Shown: positions 28,311-37,686 of the stretch, piece by piece
Position numbering within the stretch: position 1 is the stretch's first letter
Layout: each line of letters starts with the position of its first letter
Source of the DNA: Mariniflexile litorale
GTDB taxonomy: Bacteria > Bacteroidota > Bacteroidia > Flavobacteriales > Flavobacteriaceae
NCBI RefSeq assembly: GCF_031128465.2
Contig: NZ_CP155618.1
Location: forward strand, 1,621,501-1,685,500
Length of the DNA stretch: 64,000 nucleotides
Direction of reading: 5' to 3'
Translations under genes and position numbers: made by a program
The notes under the pieces: model-generated
Told to the model about the DNA's origin: nothing
Database searches by the model: none
What the model saw: only the letters and a program-made list of their open reading frames with translations

Positions 28311-28508
28311 GTAAAGTAAACTATATTTAAAGTAGAAATTTGTTTGATTTTGATATATAACTATAATTTATCAAGACTGATTCCATTAATAAAGTTTTAC
28401 TATTAAAAACAAGCTTCATAAATGCGTTTAAATCGATTTTAATTATTTTAACTGGTGTTTGTGTGTTTCTGATGCTAAAACAACATTATAAATACCTTAA
28501 AATCGATT

Positions 28509-29369
28509 TTAATTGTTTTTAATAACATAAATTAACGAAGAAGCTTCTTTTGTTGTCAAAGATTTCAGATTTGATAATAAACCAATCCAAAATCCATTAA
28601 AAATATTCATTTTTCCTTTTTTGTGTTTTTCAGAAAGAAGGCTTACATAAAAAGCATCAAAATACATAGGCTTTGTTTTCACAACTTTCATAGAAACTTT
28701 CGAAACTAATCTTGATATAGCTATTTTGTTAAAATGCCAAAGATGTCTTGGTACATCATAAGCAGCCCAAAACTCTTTGTAATATTCTGCATCGTAACTT
28801 TTATAATTTGGTACCGCTATTATTAAAGTTCCATTTGGTTTTAGCAGCTTTTTAAAAATTTGAATATGTTCTTCTAATTTTGGCAAATGTTCTAATACAT
28901 GCCAAAGTGTTAGAACATCAAAACTTTCAGAATCGAATTTTAAAAGTTCCTCTGTTTCGAAAACAGAATGATTGGTTTTCTTATTTGCAATGACTCTTGC
29001 GTCTTCATTAGGTTCTATTCCTGAAACAATCCAACTGTTTTGTTGCGCTGTTTGTAAAAAATCACCTGTACCGCAACCAATATCTAAAAGTTTTTTTTCT
29101 TTTGGTGAAAAACCATTAATTAATTTTAGTTTTTGTTTTAATGAAATTTTCCTAACCAAGTGATATATGCTTTCAAAAAGATTTCGTTTAGCATCTGTAT
29201 GAGAAATATAATCTTCACTTTTATAATAATCTTGCAAAGTTTCTAATGATGGCTGTGGAGTTGTTTCTAAAAAGCCATATTCTAAATTTTCAAATAAATC
29301 AAAATTTTCACCAGAAACAGAATGGTCTTTTACTTTTAGGAGAGGAGATATTGAGTTTGTTTTTGTCAC
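28509..29369 (-). CDS. Class I SAM-dependent methyltransferase (UbiG/Coq3-like fold)
   Basis: A 286-residue protein. The N-terminal part (residues 1-85) is a lead-in including VSGENFDLFE and PSLETLQDYYKSEDYISH; the methyltransferase core follows with motif I LLDIGCGTGDF near residue 92, SGIEPNE, and VLTLWHVLEHLPKLEEH near 150. The start is GTG at 29369; the nearby upstream ATG is in another frame and soon meets a stop. The substrate is unknown; such proteins often act on lipid-linked or surface glycans. It lies downstream of mnmG beyond a long palindrome. Confidence 0.72.
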   Translation of the reverse strand: MTKTNSISPLLKVKDHSVSGENFDLFENLEYGFLETTPQPSLETLQDYYKSEDYISHTDAKRNLFESIYHLVRKISLKQKLKLINGFSPKEKKLLDIGCGTGDFLQTAQQNSWIVSGIEPNEDARVIANKKTNHSVFETEELLKFDSESFDVLTLWHVLEHLPKLEEHIQIFKKLLKPNGTLIIAVPNYKSYDAEYYKEFWAAYDVPRHLWHFNKIAISRLVSKVSMKVVKTKPMYFDAFYVSLLSEKHKKGKMNIFNGFWIGLLSNLKSLTTKEASSLIYVIKNN

Positions 29370-29388
29370 GAATTCATAAATTTTAAAA

Positions 29389-29424
29389 AAATTTTCAACG
29401 TTCCACGTGGAACGTTGAAAATTT
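29389..29424. other. parS-like ParB-binding site within a 36-base perfect palindrome
   Basis: The centre CGTTCCACGTGGAACG agrees with the near-universal parS consensus TGTTnCACGTGnAACA at all but the two outermost positions. Symmetry extends to 18 bases on each side (AAATTTTCAACG flank). On the minus strand the palindrome is followed by a T-run, so it could also act as the mnmG terminator, although the methyltransferase start only 20 bases beyond leaves no room for a promoter after it. Confidence 0.7.
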
Positions 29425-29461
29425 AATTATATAATATTATTAATAATTGATGAAATAAAAG

Positions 29462-31333
29462 TTACCTGCCCATATAAACAAGCAATACAGAAATATCGTT
29501 TGGAGATACGCCACTAATCCTTGATGCTTGCGATACTGTTGCTGGCTGTATTTTTTTAAGTTTTTCACGCGCTTCAAGACTCATAGATTTTATTTGCGTA
29601 TAATCGAAATTCTCAGGAATCTTTACATATTCTAATCTGCTTAATTTATCGGCATTATTCTTTTCTTTAGAAATATATCCAGAATACTTAACTTGTATTT
29701 CAGTTTGCTCAATAACTTCCCTATCCAAATGATTGTTTTGAATATAATCTTCGACCACTTCAAATTTTCGCATATCATCAATGGTAATGTTGGGTCTAGA
29801 AAATATTTTAAACATTTTATCAGACTGTTTAACTAAAGCTGATTCTTTTAATTCTAAAACAGGGTTTGCAAGTTCAGGTTTCACACTAGTTTCTGCAAAG
29901 AAATTGACAAACTTTTCTGCTTCATTATGTTTCTGTTCCATTCGTATTAAACGCTTTTCACTTGCCAAACCTATATCAAAACCTTTTGGTGTTAATCTCA
30001 AATCGGCGTTATCTTGACGTAATAAAGTCCTGTATTCTGCTCGAGAGGTAAACATTCTATATGGTTCTTCTGTACCTTTAGTAATTAAATCATCAATTAA
30101 AACACCTATATAAGCTTCGTCTCTTCGTAAAGTGAAAGCATCTTTTTCCTGAACTTTTAAGCTCGCATTAATACCAGCCATCAAACCTTGTGATGCAGCT
30201 TCTTCATAACCCGTTGTTCCATTAATTTGACCAGCAAAATATAAACCTTCAATAAGTTTGGTTTCAAGAGTATGTTTTAATTGGGTAGGCGGGAAATAAT
30301 CATACTCAATAGCATATCCTGGTCTGAAAAACTTCACGTTTTCAAAACCAACCACAGAACGCAATGCCTTAAATTGAACATCCTCTGGAAGCGATGTAGA
30401 AAACCCATTGACGTAAACTTCACATGTTTTCCAGCCTTCAGGTTCTACAAATAATTGATGCCTATCTTTATCAGCAAAGCGATTAATTTTATCTTCTATA
30501 GATGGACAATACCGTGGGCCTAAACTTTTAATCCTACCATTAAACATGGGAGACCTATCAAACCCTTCACGAAGTAAGTCGTGAACCAATTCACTCGTAT
30601 ATGTCATATGACAAGACCTTTGGTTTTCGAGTGGTTTAGTAACATCTAAATAAGAAAACTTTTCTGGGTTCTCATCACCTGGTTGCTCGATCATTTTAGA
30701 ATAATCTAATGATCGTCCATCAACACGAGGCGGTGTTCCAGTCTTCATTCTACCTGATTCAAAACCCAAACTTACTAATTGTTCAGTAATACCAGTTGCT
30801 GCCTTTTCACCCGCTCTACCTCCTCCAAAATTCTTGTCACCAATATGGATTAAACCATTCAAAAAAGTCCCATTAGTAAGCACAACAGACTTACCCTTAA
30901 TCTCGATACCTAATGATGTTTTTACACCAATAATTTTACCTTTATCCATTAATAAACCAGAAACCATTTCTTGATAAAAATCAAGATTAAGTGTTCCCTC
31001 AAGCATCAGTCTCCAATCTTCCGCAAAGCGCATTCGATCACTTTGAACCCTTGGACTCCACATAGCAGGTCCTTTAGATTTGTTAAGCATTTTAAATTGA
31101 ATGGCAGAGGTATCGGATACTATCCCGCTATAACCACCCAACGCATCAATTTCACGAACAATTTGTCCTTTTGCAATACCACCCATAGCAGGGTTACAAG
31201 ACATCTGAGCAATGTTTTGGAGGCTCATGGTAATAAGCAATGTTTTACTCCCCATATTGGCGGCGGCTGCAGCAGCTTCACTTCCTGCATGACCAGCACC
31301 AACAACTATAACATCATAAACATCGTTGAACAT
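29462..31333 (-). CDS. mnmG: tRNA uridine-5-carboxymethylaminomethyl modification enzyme MnmG (GidA)
   Basis: A 623-residue FAD enzyme that, with MnmE, modifies U34 of tRNAs. The FAD loop GAGHAGSEAAAAAANMG is at residues 12-28, followed by CNPAMGGIAKGQ near 46, the RPGYAIEYDYFPP block near 350, and the GINGTTGYEEAA-type segment (FAGQINGTTGYEEAASQG) near 375. The C-terminal helical domain ends with SRISGVSPNDISVLLVYM. Length is typical. It is flanked by two parS-like sites, an arrangement reminiscent of origin-proximal gidA in other bacteria. Confidence 0.95.
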   Translation of the reverse strand: MFNDVYDVIVVGAGHAGSEAAAAAANMGSKTLLITMSLQNIAQMSCNPAMGGIAKGQIVREIDALGGYSGIVSDTSAIQFKMLNKSKGPAMWSPRVQSDRMRFAEDWRLMLEGTLNLDFYQEMVSGLLMDKGKIIGVKTSLGIEIKGKSVVLTNGTFLNGLIHIGDKNFGGGRAGEKAATGITEQLVSLGFESGRMKTGTPPRVDGRSLDYSKMIEQPGDENPEKFSYLDVTKPLENQRSCHMTYTSELVHDLLREGFDRSPMFNGRIKSLGPRYCPSIEDKINRFADKDRHQLFVEPEGWKTCEVYVNGFSTSLPEDVQFKALRSVVGFENVKFFRPGYAIEYDYFPPTQLKHTLETKLIEGLYFAGQINGTTGYEEAASQGLMAGINASLKVQEKDAFTLRRDEAYIGVLIDDLITKGTEEPYRMFTSRAEYRTLLRQDNADLRLTPKGFDIGLASEKRLIRMEQKHNEAEKFVNFFAETSVKPELANPVLELKESALVKQSDKMFKIFSRPNITIDDMRKFEVVEDYIQNNHLDREVIEQTEIQVKYSGYISKEKNNADKLSRLEYVKIPENFDYTQIKSMSLEAREKLKKIQPATVSQASRISGVSPNDISVLLVYMGR

Positions 31334-31350
31334 AACTTCCCTTTTTAAAT

Positions 31351-31366
31351 TGTTCCACGTGGAACA
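31351..31366. other. parS-like ParB-binding site upstream of mnmG
   Basis: The 16-base perfect palindrome TGTTCCACGTGGAACA equals the consensus parS core TGTTnCACGTGnAACA. It lies between the mnmG -7 element and its start codon, so ParB binding could also influence mnmG. Confidence 0.8.
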
Positions 31367-31393
31367 TTAACTATTTTTGATTTTTTAAGTTTG

Positions 31394-31401
31394 CAAATAT
31401 A
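31394..31401 (-). promoter_or_regulatory. -7 promoter element for mnmG
   Basis: Minus-strand TATATTTG matches TAnnTTTG, 60 bases upstream of mnmG. The parS-like palindrome lies within the expected 5' leader. Confidence 0.42.
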
Positions 31402-31418
31402 CACTGATTTGCTGAATA

Positions 31419-31829
31419 CTAAACCAGTTGATTCAAGTAGTAATTCTCCTTTTCACGCATCTCTTTAACCTCACTATCTGTTTTATCTTTATAACCACAG
31501 TAATGTAATACACCATGAACCATGACACGTTTCAACTCTTCATTAAGAGTAACCTTGAAATCTGTAGCATTATCTGCAACGCGTTCTACTGATATAAAAA
31601 TATCTCCTTGTATATTTTTTCCGATAGAATAATCAAAGCTGATAATATCAGTTAATGTGTCATGCTTAAGAAATTCTAAATTCAATTTATGTAAATATGC
31701 GTCATCACAAAAGATGTAATTCACCTCTTCTAAATGGCACCCCTCATTGGAAATAACACCAATAATCCATTCAGATAATTGCTGCTCATTATCTAACGAG
31801 AATACTGTTTCGTAATTAAAACTAATCAT
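31419..31829 (-). CDS. ybeY: Endoribonuclease YbeY, 16S rRNA maturation
   Basis: A 136-residue UPF0054 metalloprotein. The metal site is visible as MVHGVLHYCGYKDKT near residues 103-117, giving the first two histidines of the HGxLHxxGYxH motif; the usual third His position is Lys/Asp here, a variation I believe is common in this phylum. DIISFDYS near residue 60 and GDIFISVERV also match. It acts in rRNA processing and ribosome quality control. It overlaps the upstream DUF4175 gene by eight bases. Confidence 0.85.
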   Translation of the reverse strand: MISFNYETVFSLDNEQQLSEWIIGVISNEGCHLEEVNYIFCDDAYLHKLNLEFLKHDTLTDIISFDYSIGKNIQGDIFISVERVADNATDFKVTLNEELKRVMVHGVLHYCGYKDKTDSEVKEMREKENYYLNQLV

Positions 31830-34800
31830 TGCTTGGCTTAAAATATGCTTGAACTTTCTTTTTGTAAACTGGCTGCAAAGGTAGTATTTGTTTATTCAAT
31901 ATTTCAGTAGTATTAAAATATTGCTTAGCTGTTGGAATTTGACTGTTAGAATTATTGTTGAAGTCTCCAAAATTCGTTTTAGATTCACGCTTATTGTCTT
32001 CTCCTTGTTCTAAGTTTGCATTGTCCATTTTTAACAATTGATGCTTAAGATCCATCATTTTTTGAAGCGTTTGATTTGTGAAACCCTTATTCAATAAATC
32101 CAACTCTACTTCTTCCATTTTTCTAAGTAAGGATGATGCGTTACCCGATATACCTTCTTTAGCAAGTTTATCTTCTAAAGCATTTCTTAACTCTTGTTGC
32201 TGTTGGTAAATTTGGTATAACAATCCATTCAACTCTTCATTAGTACCTTCCCCTTTACCACCATCTTTATTGCCATTTTTATCGCTCTCCTTTTTATCTC
32301 CAACCTTTCCGTTCTCACCATCTTTACCTTTATCAGAATCATTCTCACTTTTTGGTTTTCCCTTATTAGCTTTCTTCATACCCTCTTCCATCATTTTATT
32401 AAGTTGTTCTTGACTCATGATAATATCAGGAAGTTGCATATCGCCATTACCTCCTTGACCCATTGACATATTTAAATTTTCTTGCATATTATCCAAAACA
32501 TCACTTAAAAAATTAGATAAATTATTAGCTGCTGTAATGGTGAATTGTTGTTTAGAAACACCTTGATAAATTTGATTATCCGCAAACATTTCTAATGATT
32601 TATCAATGTTATAAAACACATCCGTGATTTGCTTATTTACCTCCTCCGATAACTTGGGTTGACGAAGTGATAAAGCAAACAAACTATCATCCACATGTTC
32701 AAAATGCTCTCTTAGATTATTTTGTTTCTTAAGGAACGACGCGTATTGATTATTATTTTCTTCTATCGTTTGAAAACGTTTCATCAGCTTTTCTTGATCA
32801 AATGAGAACAATAATAAATTATCCAAAATCTGTCTTAATATATCAACATCTTCTTGCATCTGTTCACCGCCACCAGCTTGCATTGCACTTTGCATTTGCT
32901 CACTCAATTTTTTCATTTTTTGAGCAGCTTTCTTTTGACTCTTTTGAGCATTCTTTTGGTTCTCATTTTTATCTAAGGACTTTTCATTCTTTTCTAATTC
33001 CTCAGAAGCTTTCTGTTGCTCCTTCTTAATTTCATTTTCTTCTAACTTATCTTGAGGAATATCTATCGGTTTCTTCAGGTCTTTACCTTCTTTCTTTAAA
33101 TCATCTAATTGCTTTTGAAACCCTTCGAAAATTTTATTTAATTCATCTTGCTTTTCTTTAGTGTTTTTATCTTCTGATTCATGAGCTAACTTATCTTGTT
33201 CATGAGCTAATTTATCTAAGTCGCCTTTAAGCTTATCCAGTTTTTTTTCCACATAAAAACGTTTAGTTAATTCTAACAACTGTTCTAAACTACGCTTCTT
33301 ATTCTTGTTTTGTTTTGCCAACTCGTCCAACTTTTGGCTGAGTTCTTCTTTGTTAATTTTATCTTGAAGTTCTTGTAAATCTTCTAAAAGTTTTTCATCT
33401 TGTTTTAATTGTTCTTCATTTTCATTTAAGCGCTTTTGTAAATCTTCTTTAAAAATGTCTTTATCCTTATTCTCCTTTTGAAATTCTTCTAAATTATCTT
33501 TAAGTTTTTTATTGAAATTCTTCATCATTTCATCTTGTTGCTTTTGGCGTTCAAGGAAGGATTCTAATTTCTTTTTATCATTAAAATTAAGATTCGATTT
33601 TTCTTTTTGAGTTTTAGATAATTGTTCTAATTGTTTCTCTTGTTCATCAAACTTCTTTAAGGATTTATTCAAGTCTTTAATCGATTCACTTTGCGCATTC
33701 AACTGTTTAGTGACTTCTTCCTCTTTTGTACGCTTTCTATAACTAAAAATGTTACTTTTTGAACTTTTATACTTATTAACTTCATCATTATCAAATACTT
33801 GAAAATATAAATCATAAGAAACACCTTCTTGAATCCCTATATTATTAGGAAATGCTGTTATAAACTCTGCAATGTTAGAATTTGCAATAGAAATGGTTTC
33901 AATTTTTTTCTTCGATTCGTCTTCTGAAGGATAATAAACCAACTGTAACTTGCTAAAACCATAATCGTCGCTTATCTGTCCTTGAAAATAAAGTGTCTGC
34001 AAATCCAAACTGTCAGTCTTAACTTTTAGGTTGATGTTTGGAAATTCATCTTTAACAACATTTAAATTAAACGCCAGAGTTTCATAATCTTTTAAATTTT
34101 TATTGCTTGTGCTTAAACTATAATCAAAATTATTATAAACGCGTTTGGATGTTTCAAAAAATCCATTTCTTATAGATGAAAAATTAATCGTGTCTTTAGT
34201 TAACAATTGTACCTTATCGGTGGACTTTGTTTTAAGTCGCCAGGTAATATATGTCCCTTCAGGAACCACAGCATTACCCGTACTTTTTAAAGTTTCATTT
34301 GTTTTTTTTGTGTAATTAGGATAATTAAGCTGCATTTCAAAACTTAATAACGAAGGCACTTCAACCACTTCAATAGTATAGGGTTTTGAAATGACATTAT
34401 TAGAACTCAATTGAAATTCAATGGGTTCTTTAGGTTGTGTAAACACATATTCAAACTCACCTATTCCTGTTTGTTTTAAAAAATATGTCCCGTTGTTATA
34501 AACTATTTCGGCATTTTCTGGGATAACAGCGCCGGCTGTTTTAACTATTAACTTAAAATCTTTATTTTCTATGGCATTTAAGTTGTCATTCACAACAAAA
34601 AACTGAAACGGAGCTGGTGGTTCGTAGGCTGTTTTATAATGTACAACACGTTCTAAACTTGAACTAAACCAACTATAGTTACCAAACAAAAATGTTAACA
34701 ACAGAATTAAAACAGGAATGGCAGCGTATTTTAAATACTGAATATTCTGTTTAAAATTAACAGCAAGTTTAAATGGAATGGGATTTAGTTCTAAAGATTT

Positions 34801-35193
34801 TTGTTCTATGCTTGCTAATAACAATTCAGATTGTGACGCACTTTGATGCAGTTGTAAAACATTCAACAATTTATCATTCACCTCCGGGAAATGTTTGCCT
34901 ATAATTCTTGAAGCACTTTCATAATTAATCCCTTTTTGAAGTTTGAATAATTTAGCTAATGGAATAAAAATAAACTTAACAAGTAAGGACAACTCTACCA
35001 AAATAAATAACCAAAACAAAATAGTTCTAGCCGTAGTATTAAGCCATAGAACATGTTCTATAAATAAGGTGAACAAAAAATACAAAACACCAATAGCAAA
35101 AAATAGAATGGCACCTTTAAGTAATTCATTAATGTAATACCTTCTAATAAATGCTGCTAACTTGGTTTGTATATTTTTAAAATTATTTGACAT
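31822..35193 (-). CDS. DUF4175 family large membrane protein
   Basis: A 1123-residue protein. Two hydrophobic helices near residues 22-45 and 52-75 and a third near 155-172 anchor it in the inner membrane. A beta-rich region (about 190-490) precedes a very long Lys/Glu/Gln/Asp-rich coiled coil (about 495-790) and a C-terminal segment with low-complexity KGKDGENGKVGDKKES-like repeats. It matches the Bacteroidota family DUF4175, of unknown function. It is translationally coupled to ybeY. The coiled coil suggests a scaffold or tether in the envelope. Confidence 0.72.
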   Translation of the reverse strand: MSNNFKNIQTKLAAFIRRYYINELLKGAILFFAIGVLYFLFTLFIEHVLWLNTTARTILFWLFILVELSLLVKFIFIPLAKLFKLQKGINYESASRIIGKHFPEVNDKLLNVLQLHQSASQSELLLASIEQKSLELNPIPFKLAVNFKQNIQYLKYAAIPVLILLLTFLFGNYSWFSSSLERVVHYKTAYEPPAPFQFFVVNDNLNAIENKDFKLIVKTAGAVIPENAEIVYNNGTYFLKQTGIGEFEYVFTQPKEPIEFQLSSNNVISKPYTIEVVEVPSLLSFEMQLNYPNYTKKTNETLKSTGNAVVPEGTYITWRLKTKSTDKVQLLTKDTINFSSIRNGFFETSKRVYNNFDYSLSTSNKNLKDYETLAFNLNVVKDEFPNINLKVKTDSLDLQTLYFQGQISDDYGFSKLQLVYYPSEDESKKKIETISIANSNIAEFITAFPNNIGIQEGVSYDLYFQVFDNDEVNKYKSSKSNIFSYRKRTKEEEVTKQLNAQSESIKDLNKSLKKFDEQEKQLEQLSKTQKEKSNLNFNDKKKLESFLERQKQQDEMMKNFNKKLKDNLEEFQKENKDKDIFKEDLQKRLNENEEQLKQDEKLLEDLQELQDKINKEELSQKLDELAKQNKNKKRSLEQLLELTKRFYVEKKLDKLKGDLDKLAHEQDKLAHESEDKNTKEKQDELNKIFEGFQKQLDDLKKEGKDLKKPIDIPQDKLEENEIKKEQQKASEELEKNEKSLDKNENQKNAQKSQKKAAQKMKKLSEQMQSAMQAGGGEQMQEDVDILRQILDNLLLFSFDQEKLMKRFQTIEENNNQYASFLKKQNNLREHFEHVDDSLFALSLRQPKLSEEVNKQITDVFYNIDKSLEMFADNQIYQGVSKQQFTITAANNLSNFLSDVLDNMQENLNMSMGQGGNGDMQLPDIIMSQEQLNKMMEEGMKKANKGKPKSENDSDKGKDGENGKVGDKKESDKNGNKDGGKGEGTNEELNGLLYQIYQQQQELRNALEDKLAKEGISGNASSLLRKMEEVELDLLNKGFTNQTLQKMMDLKHQLLKMDNANLEQGEDNKRESKTNFGDFNNNSNSQIPTAKQYFNTTEILNKQILPLQPVYKKKVQAYFKPSND

Positions 35194-35224
35194 AAGTATA
35201 GGTTCCCAATTATTTTGGGAATTA

Positions 35225-35232
35225 CAAATTTA
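35225..35232 (-). promoter_or_regulatory. -7 promoter element for the DUF4175-ybeY unit
   Basis: Minus-strand TAAATTTG matches TAnnTTTG, 31 bases upstream of the DUF4175 start, in a divergent gap shared with gltX. Confidence 0.42.
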
Positions 35233-35324
35233 AAGGTTTATTCAATATTCTATTGAAGCATAATATAATAACCAACTAAACTACAATTTTATTTAGTACA
35301 GTGTTTATAATAATGTGTTAATTG

Positions 35325-35332
35325 TATCTTTG
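35325..35332 (+). promoter_or_regulatory. -7 promoter element for gltX
   Basis: TATCTTTG matches TAnnTTTG and ends 17 bases before the gltX start codon. Confidence 0.45.
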
Positions 35333-35349
35333 CAACAAAATTACAAAAC

Positions 35350-36861
35350 ATGACCCAGAAAGTTCGTGTGCGTTTTGCACCTAGCCCAACAGGACCACTA
35401 CATATTGGTGGTGTTCGTACGGCATTATTCAATTATTTATTTGCTAAAAAACATAATGGAACCTTTGTTTTAAGAGTTGAAGATACTGACCAAAATCGCT
35501 ATGTTGAAGGTGCTGAACAATACATTATTGATGCCTTAAATTGGTGTGGGATTCCTTTTGATGAAGGTATTAACAAAAACGAAAGATTTGGACCATACAG
35601 ACAAAGTGAACGTAAACATTTATATAAACAATATGCCGATGCATTAATAGCAAGTGGTAATGCCTATTATGCTTTTGATACTCCAGAAACTTTAGATTTT
35701 CATAGAACAGACCACGAGGCGAAAGGGAAAACTTTTATTTATAACTGGCATAACCGTTTAAAATTAAGCAATTCGTTATCGCTAAGCGCAGAAGAAGTAA
35801 AAGCAAAATTAAATGCTGGTGATGAATATGTAATCCGTTTTAAATCGCCACAAGATGAAACTTTACATTTAAAAGATATTATTCGTGGTGACATTAAAAT
35901 TGATACCAATATTTTAGATGATAAGGTTTTGTTTAAAAGCGATGGCATGCCAACCTACCATTTAGCGAATATTGTAGACGACCATTTAATGGAAATTACC
36001 CACGTAATTCGTGGTGAAGAATGGTTACCTTCATTAGCATTACACTATCAATTGTATAAAGCATTTGGTTGGGATGCTCCAGAATTTGCACACTTACCTT
36101 TAATTTTAAAACCTACAGGAAAAGGAAAATTAAGCAAACGCGATGGTGATAAATTAGGCTTCCCTGTATTTCCTTTACAATGGACAGATCCTGTTACAGA
36201 AGAAATTTCTAGAGGTTATAAACAAGACGGATATTTCCCAGGTGCTATGATTAACTTTTTAGCATTTCTTGGTTGGAACCCAGGAACAGAACAAGAAATT
36301 TTTAATTTAGATGAATTGATTGCTACTTTTGAACTAGAACGTGTTAATAAATCTGGTGCTCGTTTTGACCCCGATAAAATTAAATGGTTTAACCACCACT
36401 ATATGCAAGAGCAAAATGATGATGAATTAGCTGAAGCCTTCAAAAAACAACATTCAGAGTTAGTTGATATCGATGTAAATTATATCGCACTAGTAGTTGG
36501 CATGATAAAAGAACGCGCGACATTTATTTCAGACTTTTGGGAGTTGACTCATTTCTTTTTTACTGCACCAAACTCATACGAAGAAAAAGACTCTAAAAAA
36601 GCTTTTAAAGAAGATACGGCAACGCTAATGAGCGAACTGAAAAATATTATTATCCATATTGACGAATTTACTGTTGAAGCTCTTCAAAGAGATATTAAAG
36701 GTTGGATTACTAAAAACAACATTGGTTTTGGTAAAGTAATGATGCCACTACGCTTAGCATTGGTTGGTGCTTTACAAGGACCTGATGTGTTTGATATTAT
36801 GTTTATGATTGGGAAAGCTGAAACAGTTAAACGTATTGAAAAGGCCATTTCAACTATTTAA
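35350..36861 (+). CDS. gltX: Glutamyl-tRNA synthetase
   Basis: A 503-residue class I aminoacyl-tRNA synthetase. The ATP-binding HIGH motif is HIGG in PTGPLHIGGVRTALFNYLF (residues 12-30), FVLRVEDTDQNRY follows at about 40, and the KMSKR loop appears as KLSKR in GKGKLSKRDGDKLG near residue 258. The C-terminal helical anticodon-binding part is full length. It charges tRNA-Glu. It is one of the few rightward genes and has its own promoter element and terminator. Confidence 0.95.
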   Translation: MTQKVRVRFAPSPTGPLHIGGVRTALFNYLFAKKHNGTFVLRVEDTDQNRYVEGAEQYIIDALNWCGIPFDEGINKNERFGPYRQSERKHLYKQYADALIASGNAYYAFDTPETLDFHRTDHEAKGKTFIYNWHNRLKLSNSLSLSAEEVKAKLNAGDEYVIRFKSPQDETLHLKDIIRGDIKIDTNILDDKVLFKSDGMPTYHLANIVDDHLMEITHVIRGEEWLPSLALHYQLYKAFGWDAPEFAHLPLILKPTGKGKLSKRDGDKLGFPVFPLQWTDPVTEEISRGYKQDGYFPGAMINFLAFLGWNPGTEQEIFNLDELIATFELERVNKSGARFDPDKIKWFNHHYMQEQNDDELAEAFKKQHSELVDIDVNYIALVVGMIKERATFISDFWELTHFFFTAPNSYEEKDSKKAFKEDTATLMSELKNIIIHIDEFTVEALQRDIKGWITKNNIGFGKVMMPLRLALVGALQGPDVFDIMFMIGKAETVKRIEKAISTI

Positions 36862-36886
36862 CAACTATACATTTCTAAATAAATTG

Positions 36887-36924
36887 GACCTGTTCGTTTT
36901 TAAAAACTGACGGGTCTCTTTTTT
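36887..36924 (+). terminator. Terminator of gltX
   Basis: An imperfect stem (GACCTGTTCGTTTTT with AAAAACTGACGGGTC, two G-U pairs and one mismatch) followed by TCTTTTTT. Confidence 0.75.
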
Positions 36925-37606
36925 AAAATGATACCGTTGCACCTAAAACCAACATGTTTTGGTTTCCTTTAAAACGGGCATCGCCACCTATGGTGTCCAA
37001 CTCTTGGTTTTCAAGTTTATTTAAAATATTTGTAAAACCATAAATGTATTGTGCCTTCAACTTAAAATATCTGAATCCAACAGAAGCTCCAACAGCACCA
37101 TTAAAATTAAATTGAGAAATATCGCTGATATCTTCTGCAGATAAGTTTACATAGTTATCTACAAAGTAACCTTCTTTAGTTTTATCTTTTAACTCAAGCT
37201 TGCTATTATATTGTAGCATCGGACCAAAATCAATCGTAAAATAATCTGGAATAACCTTAAGATGTAACAGCATAGCAAGTTGAACTGCAAATAATTTATA
37301 GTCAATAAACTCACTATTTGCAACTACAGGCAGGGGTCTTGCAGAAATACCTATAGCGCTTTCAGATAGTTGCATACCAAAACTGACATTATACCATCTA
37401 TGAGGAATATCTACCGTCGCGTTAAATCCACCCAAAAAACCATCTCCTTGTTTTGTTTTAAAGTTACCAGTTGCAATATCCGTTTTAGTAATAGCTCCTG
37501 TTATGCTTATTCCATTAGTAATTCTATAATTTCCTTTTTGTCCAAAACTAATTGTAACAAAACATAGCATTATACCTACTAATAAAGTAAGTTGTATCTT
37601 TTTCAT
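36923..37606 (-). CDS. Outer-membrane beta-barrel protein (PorT-like)
   Basis: Taken from the ATG at 37606, this is a 227-residue protein; the frame is open to 37669 but the later start gives a proper signal peptide (MKKIQLTLLVGIML, cleaved after SFGQ). The mature part alternates short amphipathic strands and ends GATVSF with a terminal Phe, the usual outer-membrane insertion signal. It resembles the outer-membrane beta-barrel/PorT-like families of Bacteroidota, function unknown. It is divergent from the SPFH gene to its right. Confidence 0.65.
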   Translation of the reverse strand: MKKIQLTLLVGIMLCFVTISFGQKGNYRITNGISITGAITKTDIATGNFKTKQGDGFLGGFNATVDIPHRWYNVSFGMQLSESAIGISARPLPVVANSEFIDYKLFAVQLAMLLHLKVIPDYFTIDFGPMLQYNSKLELKDKTKEGYFVDNYVNLSAEDISDISQFNFNGAVGASVGFRYFKLKAQYIYGFTNILNKLENQELDTIGGDARFKGNQNMLVLGATVSF

Positions 37607-37686
37607 TGTATCTTTATGCTTATTTATGAGCAAATATAGCTTAATTAAATAATTATCATTTTTTAACAATTTTAAACAACATATTT

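Noticed and set aside
30971-31348. A 125-codon plus-strand open frame over the 5' end of mnmG
   Set aside because: It is fully antisense to conserved FAD-binding sequence of mnmG and has no domain or promoter of its own.
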